In this document: piece by piece, positions 44,021 to 54,895 of the stretch | Layout: the number at the start of each line of letters is the position of its first letter | Position numbering within the stretch: position 1 is the first letter of the stretch | Assembly (NCBI GenBank): GCA_030323885.1 | Contig: CM059194.1 | Location: 186,001-250,000, forward strand | Length of the DNA: 64,000 nucleotides | Reading direction: 5' to 3' | From: Branchipolynoe longqiensis | Taxonomy: Eukaryota; Annelida; Polychaeta; Phyllodocida; Polynoidae | Notes under the pieces: model-generated | Databases searched by the model: none | Told to the model about the DNA's origin: nothing | Seen by the model: the letters and a program-made list of their open reading frames with translations, nothing else | Program-made: the position numbers and the translations under genes

Positions 44021-44160
44021 GCTTGGTTCGGTATCAACAACAGATATTGATACCTTTTATTTAAACCAATAGAACTATCACATTTTTTAACATACAAATA
44101 TCACAGTAAATATCACAAATGACCGAGATCACAGTACAATAACATCACAGTACAAAGACC

Positions 44161-44623
44161 TCACTGGATCATGTTGTTCTGCCATTCAATGGAACCGGCT
44201 GGGGAGTTGGTCCAGTCCTTGATGAGATTCCACTGCTCCTTTCCTGCCCTGAAGCCAGTGTTCATGCCAGGTACTTGAGCGGCTAGGTCTGGCAGGTTTA
44301 GGCCCTCTCTCCATGCTCCGGGGATAACCTCATGCGTCATACCCCTCCGGCTGTAAGGCTTCATCATTGTCGGGCGTATGGCGAAGGCATCGTCACCGAT
44401 CAGGAAGTAGGGTACAGCATCCTGGCCGTTCACGATAAGGTCGCTGGCAGGAGACCGAAAGTACCATCTTCGATGCCCGCCTTCAGCTCAGAGTCATTGA
44501 AAACCTGCGCGTCTGATTCCGAACCTGTTCCACCGACATCGCCCAGATGAACTTGTAGTCTGCAACAACGAGCGCCAGGAGAACTATGGAGTAGAATCCC
44601 TTATAGTTGTAGTACAGGGACCC
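44161..44623 (-). pseudogene. PIF/Harbinger (HARBI1-like) DDE transposase, C-terminal remnant
   Basis: The minus strand encodes GSLYYNYKGFYSIVLLALV, then (frameshifted) SESDAQVFNDSELKAGIEDG-like sequence, then VPYFLIGDDAFAIRPTMMKP with a catalytic Asp, RRGMTHE and a C-terminal tail (IPGAWREGLN, AGSIEWQNNMIQ). The block with the catalytic Glu is deleted between THE and VIPGAW, and the N-terminus is cut off by a SINE tail at 44624. The enzyme would cut and move the element; it is inactive here. Confidence 0.82.
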
Positions 44624-44670
44624 ATATGACCTTAGATGTTGCTAGGATGTAAAACAACAAATAAACAACC
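44624..44670 (+). mobile_element. SINE 3' tail fragment
   Basis: ATATGACCTTAGATGTTGCT then AGGATGTAAAACAACAAATA matches the end of the SINE at 30166-30412. It directly abuts the transposase remnant, so the SINE inserted into the transposon. Confidence 0.7.
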
Positions 44671-45306
44671 CATCTTCTGAGATGGTGAAGTATTAATTGG
44701 TTAACATTATGGTGATGTTGGAGATTGGCTATTTGGTATTCCTGCAGCAGCCTTGCAGGGACATCCATCATCTCCGAAGAGCTGAACTGTTCTGGGCAAA
44801 AATTAAATCTGATCTCTTTATATACTCCAAGCCAAAATGCTCACAATACATTCGCAAAACGCTCACAACACGTTCGCAGAATGCCGGCCAATGTTAAGCG
44901 AGAGCCAGATGCGCACCCTATACGTTGAGACACGGTGGAGAAACGCCAACTGCTCTGTGTCAGAGGAACGAAAGTCAACATAGGACAACATGAGAACAAC
45001 GTTCCTCCAAAGCGCATCAATGTATCTTGACGTACGCCTAACGTAGGTGTAACGTAAGCACCCATGTGTTGTCGTACGTCGAAAGTTTGTGCATGCACAA
45101 AACTTTGTCGACCTTCTGACATGCGCCGATGCGCATTAACGTATACCAATGCGCGCCTGATGCGCGCGTAACGCATAATGACGTGTCCCGATGTAGCAGC
45201 AAAAAATCACATACGTCACCCTAAGTTTGCGCGATGCGTCGTAATGTTCCGCTAGCTCCATAACAAGTGAGTTCATTGTAGGCCACCTGAGGCCTTTAAA
45301 ACAATA

Positions 45307-45780
45307 TAATGTAGTTAGTGGTGTGTGTTGGGGTGCAGCTGCTCTGCCTGACCCGTCACCTAACAACATGATGTAGTTAGTGGTGTGTTGGGGTGCAGCT
45401 GGCCCATCACCTAACAACATGATGTAGTTAGTGGTCTGTCTGGGCGTGTCTGGCCCATCATCTAACAACACGATGTAGTTAGTGGTGTGTCGGGCTGCGG
45501 CTGGCCCATCACCTAACAACAATATGATGTAGTTAGTGGTGTGGCTGGCCCATCACCTAACAACAACATGATGTAGTTAGTGGTGTGTCGGGATGTGCCT
45601 GTCCCAACCCCAAACAACAACATGATGTAGTTAGTGGTGTGTCGGGGTGCGGCTGGCCCGTCGCCTAGCAATAACATGATGTACTTAGTGGTGTGTCGGG
45701 GTGCATCTGGCCCGTCACCTAGCAACAACATGATGTAGTTAGTGGTTTGTCGGGGGTGCGGTTGGCCTGCCTGGCCCCTC
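45307..45780 (+). repeat. ~50-60 bp minisatellite in borealin intron 1, nine copies
   Basis: Units share ATGATGTAGTTAGTGGTGTG, followed by TCGGGGTGC, CTGGCCC and CACCTAACAACA. Unit lengths vary between 45 and 63 bp. It ends about 65 bp before exon 2. Confidence 0.92.
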
Positions 45781-45845
45781 ACCTAACTTGCACTGACTAG
45801 ACTGGCATCTGGAGCCTGCTGCTGACCTGAGACCTTTTGTTTCAG

Positions 45846-45974
45846 TGGAGCTCCGCCTGAAGGAACTGTCCTCATATTACGAACACCTGCTGATAGATGT
45901 GGAGAAGATGTACTTGTTCGAACATCATAGGTTACCCAAGGCCGTCCTAACTAAGAAGTATATTCAATTCTGTG
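45846..45974 (+). CDS. CDCA8: Borealin exon 2 (long helix of the survivin/INCENP-binding bundle)
   Basis: It encodes ELRLKELSSYYEHLLIDVEK and a second helix with MYLFEHHRLPKAVL. It follows directly on the DFDQE|V of exon 1, matching the borealin order DFDxE-VEIRIKQ...LRLPKAL. The acceptor TTTTGTTTCAG|TG and donor TGTG|GTGAGT are strong. Length 129 nt, phase 1 to phase 1. This is the best conserved exon and the main basis for the gene assignment. Confidence 0.85.
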
Positions 45975-46429
45975 GTGAGTATTGCTGTTTCTCTCATCTT
46001 ATGCAATTTGTTATCACATCATGTTCTGCTCACAACACGATGGTCAGAATCTTTTGTCAGCTAGTCTTTTGCAGCAACTACCATTGACATAAATTAAAAC
46101 AGTGATGACAGAAGGTTCCTTTGATCAGCTAGTGCTCATTCTGGTCGAGTGCAGAAAGCTAGGAATAGAACCAACATAAGCCGGGTTCCCTGGGCTTTCT
46201 ACTAATACATGATTTGACTTCGGTCAAATAAATGATCACTTCAAATTTTGCATTTTAAATTATTTGTCAAGTTTACAGCCTTCTGACTAAAAGATGACTA
46301 AGACCTCATAAGATTTAGAATGGATAGATATACAATTAAGCATATATTACCACGCGTGAGTTCGAGTCCTGATAGGAATTTAAAAAGAAAATTGTGATAA
46401 TTTTCATTTTTTACTGTACCTGAGACTAA
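45975..46429 (+). other. Borealin intron 2, 5' part
   Basis: No gene. GAGTTCGAGTCCTGATAGG at about 46358-46376 looks like a Pol III B box and may be the head of the SINE that follows, but an A box is not convincing. Confidence 0.4.
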
Positions 46430-46706
46430 CTTACTGTTGTATGGTTTCGAGGAGGACCATCGACCCCGACACACAGGTGTTGGTGTGACACAACTGGTTC
46501 ATCGAAGGATGTGGTATGTGTTTTCCTGTCTGTGGGAAATTTCATATAAAAGACCCCTTGCTGCTTATCGGAAAGAGTAGTCTGTGTGGCGGCAGTGGGT
46601 TTCCTCCAAAGAAATATGTCAGAATGACCATATCTTTGACGTCCACTAGCCAATGATATGAACAAAATATCAATGCGCTCTAGAGGCGTGGTTAAATAAA
46701 ACAAGG
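46430..46706 (+). mobile_element. Molluscan-type SINE
   Basis: It contains CCTGTCTGTGGGAAATTTCA, ATAAAAGACCCCTTGCTGC, GCGGCAGTGGGTTTCCTCC and ends GCGCTCTAGAGGCGTGGTTA AATAAAAC. This order matches a SINE I know as very common in gastropod and bivalve sequence. It is the best taxonomic marker in the window. The 5' end is uncertain. Confidence 0.78.
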
Positions 46707-47073
46707 TTCATTTGGTGCACTAGCTAATGATTTAGGACAGCATATATATATGCGTCACTCTCCTGAAAACTGGTTAGCATGGGATGGGATTTTAAAGCAT
46801 CAATAAAAAAAACTTTCTACATATTTTGTTCCTTATACTTTTCATATTCATGTTTAGATTTGATGAAAGAAATAAGGGAAATAAAATGAACTGTGTGGAA
46901 CTTTGGTCCTTTTAGTTATGAAGTGTTTTTGTACCAAAAAAACCCATTTTACAGTCAGCCATATGTAACATGACATATGGGATGTGGTTGAATCTTTATT
47001 AATATCTTGTATTGCATTGATATATCAAACAAAACAGTTCCCAAATCAAAAAGGAAGTATTTATTAATGGTGC

Positions 47074-47215
47074 TGTCACATTACGACGTTTCTCGCCAAC
47101 GCGCGTCGACGTGTGTCACTTTTTGGCGAATCATCGGCAGACGTTAGGAAGCGTTAGGCGCGCGTTGGTATTCGTTGATCTCCGGATGTCCAGTCGAAGT
47201 TTTGTGACACCATAG
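47074..47215. mobile_element. Short MITE related to the Harbinger end at 42024
   Basis: GGTGCTGTCACATTACGACG at the left shares GCTGTCACATTAC with the transposon end at 42027. An imperfect complement, TTTTGTGACACCAT, lies about 140 bp to the right. The interior is GC-rich with GCGTTAGGCGCGCG-type motifs as in the larger transposon. Confidence 0.5.
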
Positions 47216-47304
47216 CCTGGGCTGTTTTAAAGTTGCATGGTCTCATGAACCATAATTCTTTTTTCAAAGTCAAACCACATACTTACATTTGATCCTATTT
47301 TTCC

Positions 47305-47625
47305 AACTCAGATGGAACAATGTTAGACTGAAGATCTGAAGCTACCCAGTGCTTTATTTTGGTACCTCAGTTGATTAAGTTGGGTAATTTTCAATCGTAG
47401 ACAAATGGTATCTCACTTTTCCTTGCCATAATGCCTTATCCTAATAATGCCGAATGACAGGCAGTGGAGCGACAAGTATAAAGTTTTAGCATAGACTACA
47501 TCACCCTTCCAGCCGCGCGGTGCATTGTGGGATGTGTCAGCAAAACAAACCCGCGAGAAGCACATGGCACATGCTAATACACTGGGTATAGCTATGAAAT
47601 GTCATTGTTCCATCTCAGCTCTTGT
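47305..47625. repeat. Inverted repeat pair (possible MITE)
   Basis: CTCAGATGGAACAATG at about 47309 and its complement CATTGTTCCATCTCAG at about 47603 face each other about 300 bp apart. No coding capacity; one short inverted repeat alone is weak evidence. Confidence 0.4.
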
Positions 47626-49036
47626 TTGAAACATAGAATACCAACTAAAAAAATATATATATAATAAATTAAGATATTAATCTTTTATTCAGCATTGCAT
47701 TTACATCAATATGATCAGCACATCTTATGCCATGTGCATTTAGATTTAAACAAATCTGCCATAGCCAGTCAGTTTTACTTATTTTATTCATGTTTTTATT
47801 TATATCCTATTATAATATCTACTGGATTGCTCGACCACATGTGCACCAGAGAATATCATAAACTCTCCCCATGCTGTTACACCCACCTCTCTTAAACAAA
47901 CTCATAAACAAACTCATAAGGAAGAAAGGGAAGACAAGTCACAGCAGATTGACACTGACAGTGAAGAAGTTGTGCTTTATTGGCATCAACTCCTGTTAAC
48001 CTGCTAGTGACCCATCACCCTCACCCCCCTACCTTCTATCCACACAGAGTCTCATTACCTCTTTAGCCTGTCTATGAATCAGTGCCTACAGCCCATTGAA
48101 CCGGAGTCCCCTGGTTGTTGCACACATCTCAATTTGGATATATGAAAGGTGGTAGCATCAGACAGAGTGTCTGGGGTCCTGTTCTAGAGTAGGTGTGTCT
48201 CACTCAAGAGCCAGGAGTAGAGTGATCTCTCCAGTGTGTCTGGAGCAGTTTCTTGAATAATTAATATCAAAGTGAGGCTAGCGTGGTCAGGTGGTCAAGG
48301 GAGCGCAGGTGACTGGACATCCCACAACCAGCCCAATCAGGCACCCTTCACAGCCTGGGAGGGCCGCACCCCCAGTATGGGTGGCTGTCACTCAACCCAG
48401 CTGTAGGTGGTTTCCTGCCTGTATGCAGATACGGCTGGTGTGCTTGCCCATCGGCATTATGGTAACAGTTACAAATATATATATATATTAAAAATGTGCT
48501 TTTCCTCCACTTGCACTCTTTATGGATGCATAGGGGAAACATTTCAACAAACATGTACTGTCTCTTATATAGGAACATCTCTTCATAATCTCGGGCATCA
48601 TGTATAAACATATATTTCACATAGCTTATATCATGTCATAATGTGAGTGGGGCACCATTGCTTTTAGATTACATAACCTTGTCCCCACTCTGTCGCCCAA
48701 GAATAATACTGCTCTCTGCCAATATATAATATATAATTCCGAACTGAAAATCCGTATATTTTTACACTATTGTTAATGACATATGTAGATTAATCAGATA
48801 TTGGTTATATATTTCTTTGAAACAAGTTTTTGTTGACACGTTTGGCATTTTAATATTTAGAACAAGAATTACTTCTGGCTAATCAATGGTGATGTAAACA
48901 TCAGCCTGTAAAGTGACTAAAATTGTATGTTTCTTAGCTCAAAATGCTTAATTATGGAGAGTTGTGTCTTAAACATATTCATTATATTATTATATTCCAT
49001 CCTTCCGTTCATGTTTGTGCCAAATTGTTATGTATT
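47626..49036. other. Borealin intron 2, non-coding
   Basis: No gene. The segment 48275-48465 (GTGGTCAAGGGAGCGCAGGT, GGTTTCCTGCCTGTATGC) has the look of a tRNA-derived SINE with an A-box-like start, but I cannot name it. Confidence 0.35.
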
Positions 49037-49930
49037 TGGGTCATTCGCAGAAACTGTGTACCACTTGAGGTAGTCGACTTGAAATGCATATTTCAAAGAA
49101 ACCCATTATTGGAGTGTCAATATTTAGATTTCATCATTTAGCCCAATAATGTGGAAGATATTTTAGATCAAATGTAAATGTTAATATTGTGTATTATGTA
49201 TCTTATTGGGATGGACAGAATTGAAAATAAAGTGTCACAAACTTAATGAAAACCTGAACAACAGCACATTTCACTTCAAATGGTCATATACAATGTCTTC
49301 ATTAAGTTGAAAAAAATTATTTCTTAAATTATAAAAATTAATAAATAGTTAACCTTTTCTGGAGTCATTAACATTGTAACATTTCGTTTCCACTTGCAAA
49401 TACTATGAAACTGTATCAAACACTGAGTACAGATACAGTACAGGAACTATTTTCACCATTTGACACTCTTTGCATGGACCCAGTTATGGTATAATAAAAG
49501 ATAAATCCTGAAATTGCCCCTAAACATTGAAAGTTGAGCCGAACATTTGTGTAAAATTGTTGATTCCACTTGGAATGTTACCGTGCTAATATTGTTCTGC
49601 TTTTCTCTTTAATCATCACAAATAAGACAAAACCATAGCAATGAGGTTTCAAATTATTATTACTACTGTTTATAAAGCAAGTGGCATGTGAAATATCCTA
49701 AAAATGTCAAGCTTTGTGTGGAAAATATTTGATTTTGGAGTCAGATTGGTTTCCATGCTATACTGCTATTTATTGGTTGTGAGCATCATTGACCTATTTA
49801 AAAATGTCAAAATATGTTTATTTTCAATTATTCAGATGCAAAAGGACATACACATTGAGGAAGCTTGTTTATAGGACTTTGACAGCATTTTGATTTAGTG
49901 GTACTGATGTCACAGTATTGGTACACAACA
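49037..49930 (-). mobile_element. Non-autonomous TIR element (copy B, inverted relative to copy A)
   Basis: It matches 32773-33703 in reverse complement along nearly its whole length. The end at 49037 has the terminal motif GGGTCATTCGCAGAAACTGT. The other end stops at TGTGTACC, lacking the outer ~18 bases, where it meets the truncated gypsy no. 3. Confidence 0.8.
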
Positions 49931-49945
49931 CAATGTGCTCATTAG

Positions 49946-52557
49946 TCACACGTATTCAGATAAAGTGGCCAGCCAACGCCCCATCATCCCCTCAGCTTCC
50001 TTGAAATTCAACAGCCACCGAAGAGAATGATGATCTGCCCGGATAATAAAATCCGACCCAACTAGGAAATGTTTCCACTTCCTACTATACACGACGATAG
50101 CCATCAACTCACGCTTTGTCGTGTAGTAGTTCCGCTGTGCTTTATTAAGTTTATTACTCGCAAAAGACAACCGGACCTCCACCCCATCCTGAACCTGACT
50201 TAAACGCGCCCAAGATTGCAAACCCTGATGCATCATTGTCCAGAATGAATCGCCCCACCGCATGCGGATATCGCAGCACTGGGGTCTGGGTAAAGGCACG
50301 TTTCAAGTCCAGAAATGCCGCTTCCTGAGCCTCGCCCCACAGTGACTAAGTCCTGCAAAGGAACGGCTAACCGGTAATATGACACAAACCCAAGGAATGA
50401 TCTAACCTCCTTCATATCCTCAGGCCTGGGCCACCCCGCAATTGCAGAGAGCTTCTCCGGCAGAAACAACACGCCCTAGGTACTGGGTCTCTCGCCTAAA
50501 AAGTCTACACTTTGAAGCCGTGAGCTTTAGTCCATAGGAGCGCAAACGATCAAACACTGCTTGAAGCCGATCCTGGTATTCGTTCAGCATCCGACCAAAG
50601 ACTGATATCTAAATACACCAGACAGATCCTCCACTGAAGACCAGCTAGCATATCCGTCATCATCTTTTCGAACGTGGCTGGAGCATTACACAATCCAAAC
50701 GGCATCACGTTCCACTCGAACAAGCCCATGTGAGTACTAAAAGCAGTTTTAGCAATGTCCTCCGGATCCATCGCTACCTGATGATAACCAGATTGCAGAT
50801 CCAGAGTGCAAAACCACTCATTACCCCCCAAACTCTCAAGCGACTCATCTATGCACGGTAACGGGTAAGCATTTTTCCGCGTCACAGTATTGAGTTTTTT
50901 ATAGTCAACACAGAAGCGAATTGAACCGTCTTTCTTCTCGACTAAATGGACAGGTGAACTCCACGGGGAGTCACTACTTCTACTCACCCCACTATCCAAC
51001 AGCTTATGCAGCCCCGTCTCCAGTGCATCCTTTTTAGAATGCACGAAGCACCGATAGGGAATCCTAAAAGCAGCGGAATCGCCGACATCAATGCTGTGCT
51101 TAACCACCTCAGTCCAGCCCAACGTCTCACCAGGAACTGCGAAAATCTGAATATTACTTTCCAGAAATTCCACAACCTGAGAGTGCTCAGACTCAGTTTC
51201 CACCTCGCACCCCATAGCTAAAGGTACCAGATGGGCAGGCAACCTGCCACCCAAGGCCCCAGATACCTCAGGGGGTGCCACACACTCCTCCGTAGTACCA
51301 AAGGTAACCGTATCAGAAACGTCCCTCAGTGCCACAATGCCCACTTCCACTCTACTACTCACAACAATAGAGGAACAATTTAACTGCATCGCCTGCGGTT
51401 GCGCGACATGCAGATCAGGCCAACCACTGCCCCAATTACCATGTAACTGAGAACAGCATGCCGCAACACTGCCCCGCACCAACCCCGATCACTCGGTCAA
51501 CTGCTCTCACAGCTGACTCGGCGACCTCGTTGCTGCGAGCAATGTCAACACCGGATTGTTTATCTAATTCAACTCTCGCGTATTCGCAATGAACATTGCC
51601 AAAGTCAGTAGCTTCACTAATTAACCCGATGGTCGTACCCTTCTGCAACCTAACCGTATAACGATTTGGATTAAACAAAGGCACAACTGAATCAACAGGA
51701 CTCCACAATAGCGTATTCTGACCCCTCAATCCCAGCTCATGCAATTCCGAGACTAATGGTTCAAATAGGCTTTGGTGATCCCCGTCAACCCGTACAGCTG
51801 TAATTTTAACATCACAACCGGTCATCGGAGCAATGCGAACATCTTGCACAACTGCAGACACAGTCTGACCATTGCGACGCAATTCACACTGCACCGTGAG
51901 GCGGTACGGATATTGAAGATATAGGATGCCAGCATGTCGCAGCTCACAACCGTAATACTCCAAAAATTCAGCACCCAAAATACCATCTTCTGAAATATCG
52001 GAAACAGTAGGGGCATAATGAAAAATTTTCCCCCTGATCTCCAGAGATAGTATGACTTGTCCGTACTGCTTGAGTGGCGCACCGGTGACAGTGACAGGCT
52101 TCACGCTATTATCGAAAAACACCTTGTCACCGTCTAACTTATCGAAGAATTTCCGTCCAACACATGTGACCGCAGCCCCACTGTCTATTAAAAAATACCC
52201 GATAGACCCTCTAACGCACACTCTCGCATACCACCGTTTTCCGTCCAAAGTCCAGAGAGTGGAATCCACGAACAGGCATCTACCACAAGGGTGAGATAGG
52301 TCGCACCCCTGACGCTGTACTATAAATTGCATACAGTCGTCCAGAGGCGCGGGAGCCAAAGCAGAAACGCAGCGCGCTATCTGCTTCATGCCATCCCACA
52401 ATACCGACTCCACTGGGATTGAATCACCACAGGCGATCACCGGCGGTCCCGCGCTAGCATCAGACTGCACACCGGCTTCCTCATTAGTCAACACCGCAAC
52501 CGTTTTGGCGGTATTCAGGCTTGACAATTGGGTTGGGCCCAAGCCCACACGGTCCAA
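49946..52557 (-). pseudogene. Gypsy no. 3 pol: protease, RT, partial RNase H
   Basis: Protease (52557-51436 frame) has YFLIDSGAAVTCVGRKF and GILGAEFLE. RT (51482-50550) has SPWSSPVHLVEKKDGSIRFC, FCTLDLQSGYHQVAMD, MPFGLCNAPATFE and LVYLDIS at the catalytic site. There one of the two expected aspartates is missing and the frame then shifts. Later RT (50472-50233) has AGWPRPEDMKEVRSFLGFVSY; RNase H (50299-49946) has LNKAQRNYYTTKRELMA and ADHHSLRWL and stops after LATLSEY. Integrase is absent. Clearly inactive. Confidence 0.87.
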
Positions 52558-54428
52558 CCCGAAGCATTTAAATTGGGCTTAGCCTTAGCATCCCTATCTT
52601 TACGGAGACGCGCCAACCTAACCCGATCCACACCTGAGTTGTCCCTACTCTCGCGATCACCGGCCAATACAGTCTCCTCGAGAGTACGCTTTACCCCAGT
52701 ACATTGTATAGGCCAATGACCAAACGCAAAGCAACGACCACATTCATGATCACGAGCACGCATATCTTTCTTAGCTACGCGCCTGCGCGCAGATAACCCC
52801 GAGGAACCAGGTCCACCCGTTGGCACTTGCGCCGCAGATTTCTGCTCGCCTATCACATCACGGACCCAGCCCTGCACCAGTTCCTTAGTGATGGGTGGGG
52901 CGCGATAACCCCCCCCCCCCAACACCCCAACACCCCAACACCCCAACACCCCCCCCAGAGCTCCCTCGAAAGTTGCCACCCTCACGATAGCCCCCTCCTG
53001 CTGAACCCCGGAAGTTATTACCATCACGATATCCCCCCCCCCCCCCCCCCCCCCAAGTTACTACCGCCGCCATCACGTGTGGCGCATTATAAGCCGCCAC
53101 CTCCACCTCAAACTAACTATCCGACTCATCTGTGAGCCGAATAGCCTCTACCGCAGTCGACCACCCATCACGCAGTGCCTTGGTGCAGTAATTATCGACT
53201 ACCTTGAACATCTCCTCCGGAGATGATTTGCCCGGACGCCAGCGGTCGTAAGCAGCACGCTGCTCACCGGGATCTAAGAGTGAGCACACAAAACGCTTGA
53301 CAATTTTGGTCTCGATCGCGTGCTCACTCATCCCCGTATCTCTCGCAGCCTCTCTGCCATCAACCTGCAGCTGCAAACCGTACGCACGGTACGTTCCATA
53401 AACGGGCAGTTTGGACGCGCTTCTTCCACTGATACCAGCGCGCCATGGGATCCACAGGACGGAATTTATGAGATGATGGGGAGTAGCTCCCTCATCGTCG
53501 TCAACCCATGACGCCTCCACGCGTCCAGACAGTCCTGCGCCGGTCCATGCCTCAACAGAGGCAACAGTTGGATGAGAGCTACATTCTCATCCCACATATT
53601 AGAACGCATATCCAACGTAAAGTCCTGCCACCAGGTATTCCACTCTTGCTTAATACCCGTAAATGGCTTTGGACGTAGCGTAGGGATACGCGCAGACCCA
53701 GCCACAGGATACCTCAAAACATTCTCATCAAGCTCAAAAGTATCCCGATTACACGACTCCCAGCCAGCCCCACCCCCAATAGAAGTCGGTTCACGAATCA
53801 CATCCATTATTGCTGGATGATTCCTGAACAACCACAATTCTTCTACTGAGTACTGACGGCCCAGGCAGCGACGCAATTGGAAATGCATCACCATCCAAAC
53901 TCGTCGGGCCCCTCTCTACGTATATTAACATGAGATTTTCCCACATATACGGAATCCTGAACAACCCCACGTTGATGTTGAACAGAAACCCCCCCCCCAC
54001 CCCCCCACCCCCCTGTGACACTATCACCTGAACGAGCGCTCAACTGCGTGCTAAGACCCCGCCCTGTACTGCAACCGGTGTAAACAACGGCGCAATACCC
54101 GGCGTGGGACTGGCACTGAACTGCGCTAACTGTGTCCAATCGCTATCAGACACTGCGACGCCTTCAGCGACGCCACCGGTGCAGGCACGGCAGTGGCTAC
54201 GCACCCCCGACCAATTAACACCTCGCAGCCCTCCCCGATGATGCTGGCACCTGTATTTGGAACAAACGTATCACAAACATCCCCAACAGGCATTGACAGA
54301 GCGCGGTGTGGTGTACTCACCACAGAAGCGTCCGCGCTCACCGACGGTCCTTCCGCGACGGGACGCCCACCACCATCAATTTGGTACGGGCGCCCACTAC
54401 GCAGACGGGCTGTCGACATCCCCTCCAT
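52515..54428 (-). pseudogene. Gypsy no. 3 gag (several frame breaks)
   Basis: Capsid-like sequence is split between frames (53894-53466: KPFTGIKQEWNTWWQDFTLD; 53520-53113: IETKIVKRFVCSLLDPGEQR). The nucleocapsid has one CCHC knuckle, CGRCFAFGHWPIQC (about 52710-52750). Poly-C/G runs at about 52911, 53035 and 53993 coincide with low-complexity Gly/Pro ORFs and frame changes. No complete gag can be read. Confidence 0.75.
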
Positions 54429-54509
54429 ATCAATTCATGAAGAGAACTTACCTTCGGAATCCATGGCCCAGGTCTAATGACGCAGAAGGCGAGCTGGTCA
54501 TGGCACCAA

Positions 54510-54793
54510 TGTAATGGCCCACGGCCCTCCCGACTCCCACACTGCCACGCACACACGGAAGAACGCCAAGATCCAATATCAGTACGCTTCAACTTGGTTT
54601 ATTGAACCAATCTGCTCTCCGTGGCGTCCACAGTCAACTGACCCGCCCCCTGACTCGTAGAGGGCAGCCCAGTCTGGGTCTGCCCGGTGGCTAGCCTGCC
54701 GCCACCTAGCGCAGTTCAGTGTAACTGCATAGGTGTGCGGCGTAGTCTCAGCCACTACCGTGTGGTAGTGGGGCTCATGTACAGACTACTACA
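54510..54793 (-). repeat. 5' LTR of Ty3/gypsy no. 3
   Basis: On the minus strand it runs TGTAGTAGTCTGTACATGAG ... GGGCCATTACA (284 bp) with AATAAA near 54600. It is followed by TTGGTGCCATGACC, whose TGG start fits a primer binding site. Confidence 0.8.
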
Positions 54794-54895
54794 GTATTCT
54801 TCCTATTTTATGCTCATATTTGTTCAGATGGAATCCTGTGCCACCTATTTCCCCTGACCCTGACTGACCGTGACATGCCACCTCAGACTAGCCTG

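Larger units (their letters stand above)
42024..45260. mobile_element. Degraded PIF/Harbinger DNA transposon in borealin intron 1
   Basis: The left end GGCCCTGTCACATTACAAGG is preceded by TAA (42021-42023). On the right, GATGCGTCGTAATGT (45234-45248) resembles its complement, and TAA follows at 45261. Subterminal zones on both sides are GC-rich with repeated GCGTAACGC/ACGTAAGC-type motifs. Inside are two convergent genes, as usual in PIF/Harbinger elements: a + strand Pro/Ala-rich protein and a - strand DDE transposase remnant. The right terminus is poorly conserved, so that boundary is uncertain. Confidence 0.75.
49931..54793 (-). mobile_element. Ty3/gypsy retrotransposon no. 3, lacking integrase and 3' LTR
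   Basis: On the minus strand: 5' LTR, primer binding site, gag with CCHC knuckle, protease, RT and part of RNase H, then an abrupt end at 49931-49946. Several C-homopolymer runs coincide with frame breaks. It is a different lineage from elements 1 and 2: the protease motif is DSGAAVTC and the RT has the YLDD-type context. It lies in borealin intron 2, antisense. Confidence 0.87.

Noticed and set aside
46355..46380. tRNA gene
   Set aside because: Only a B-box-like motif is present; no cloverleaf could be folded and a SINE follows.
51006..54514. Plus-strand ORFs over gypsy no. 3
   Set aside because: Reverse-strand shadows of gag/protease/RT.
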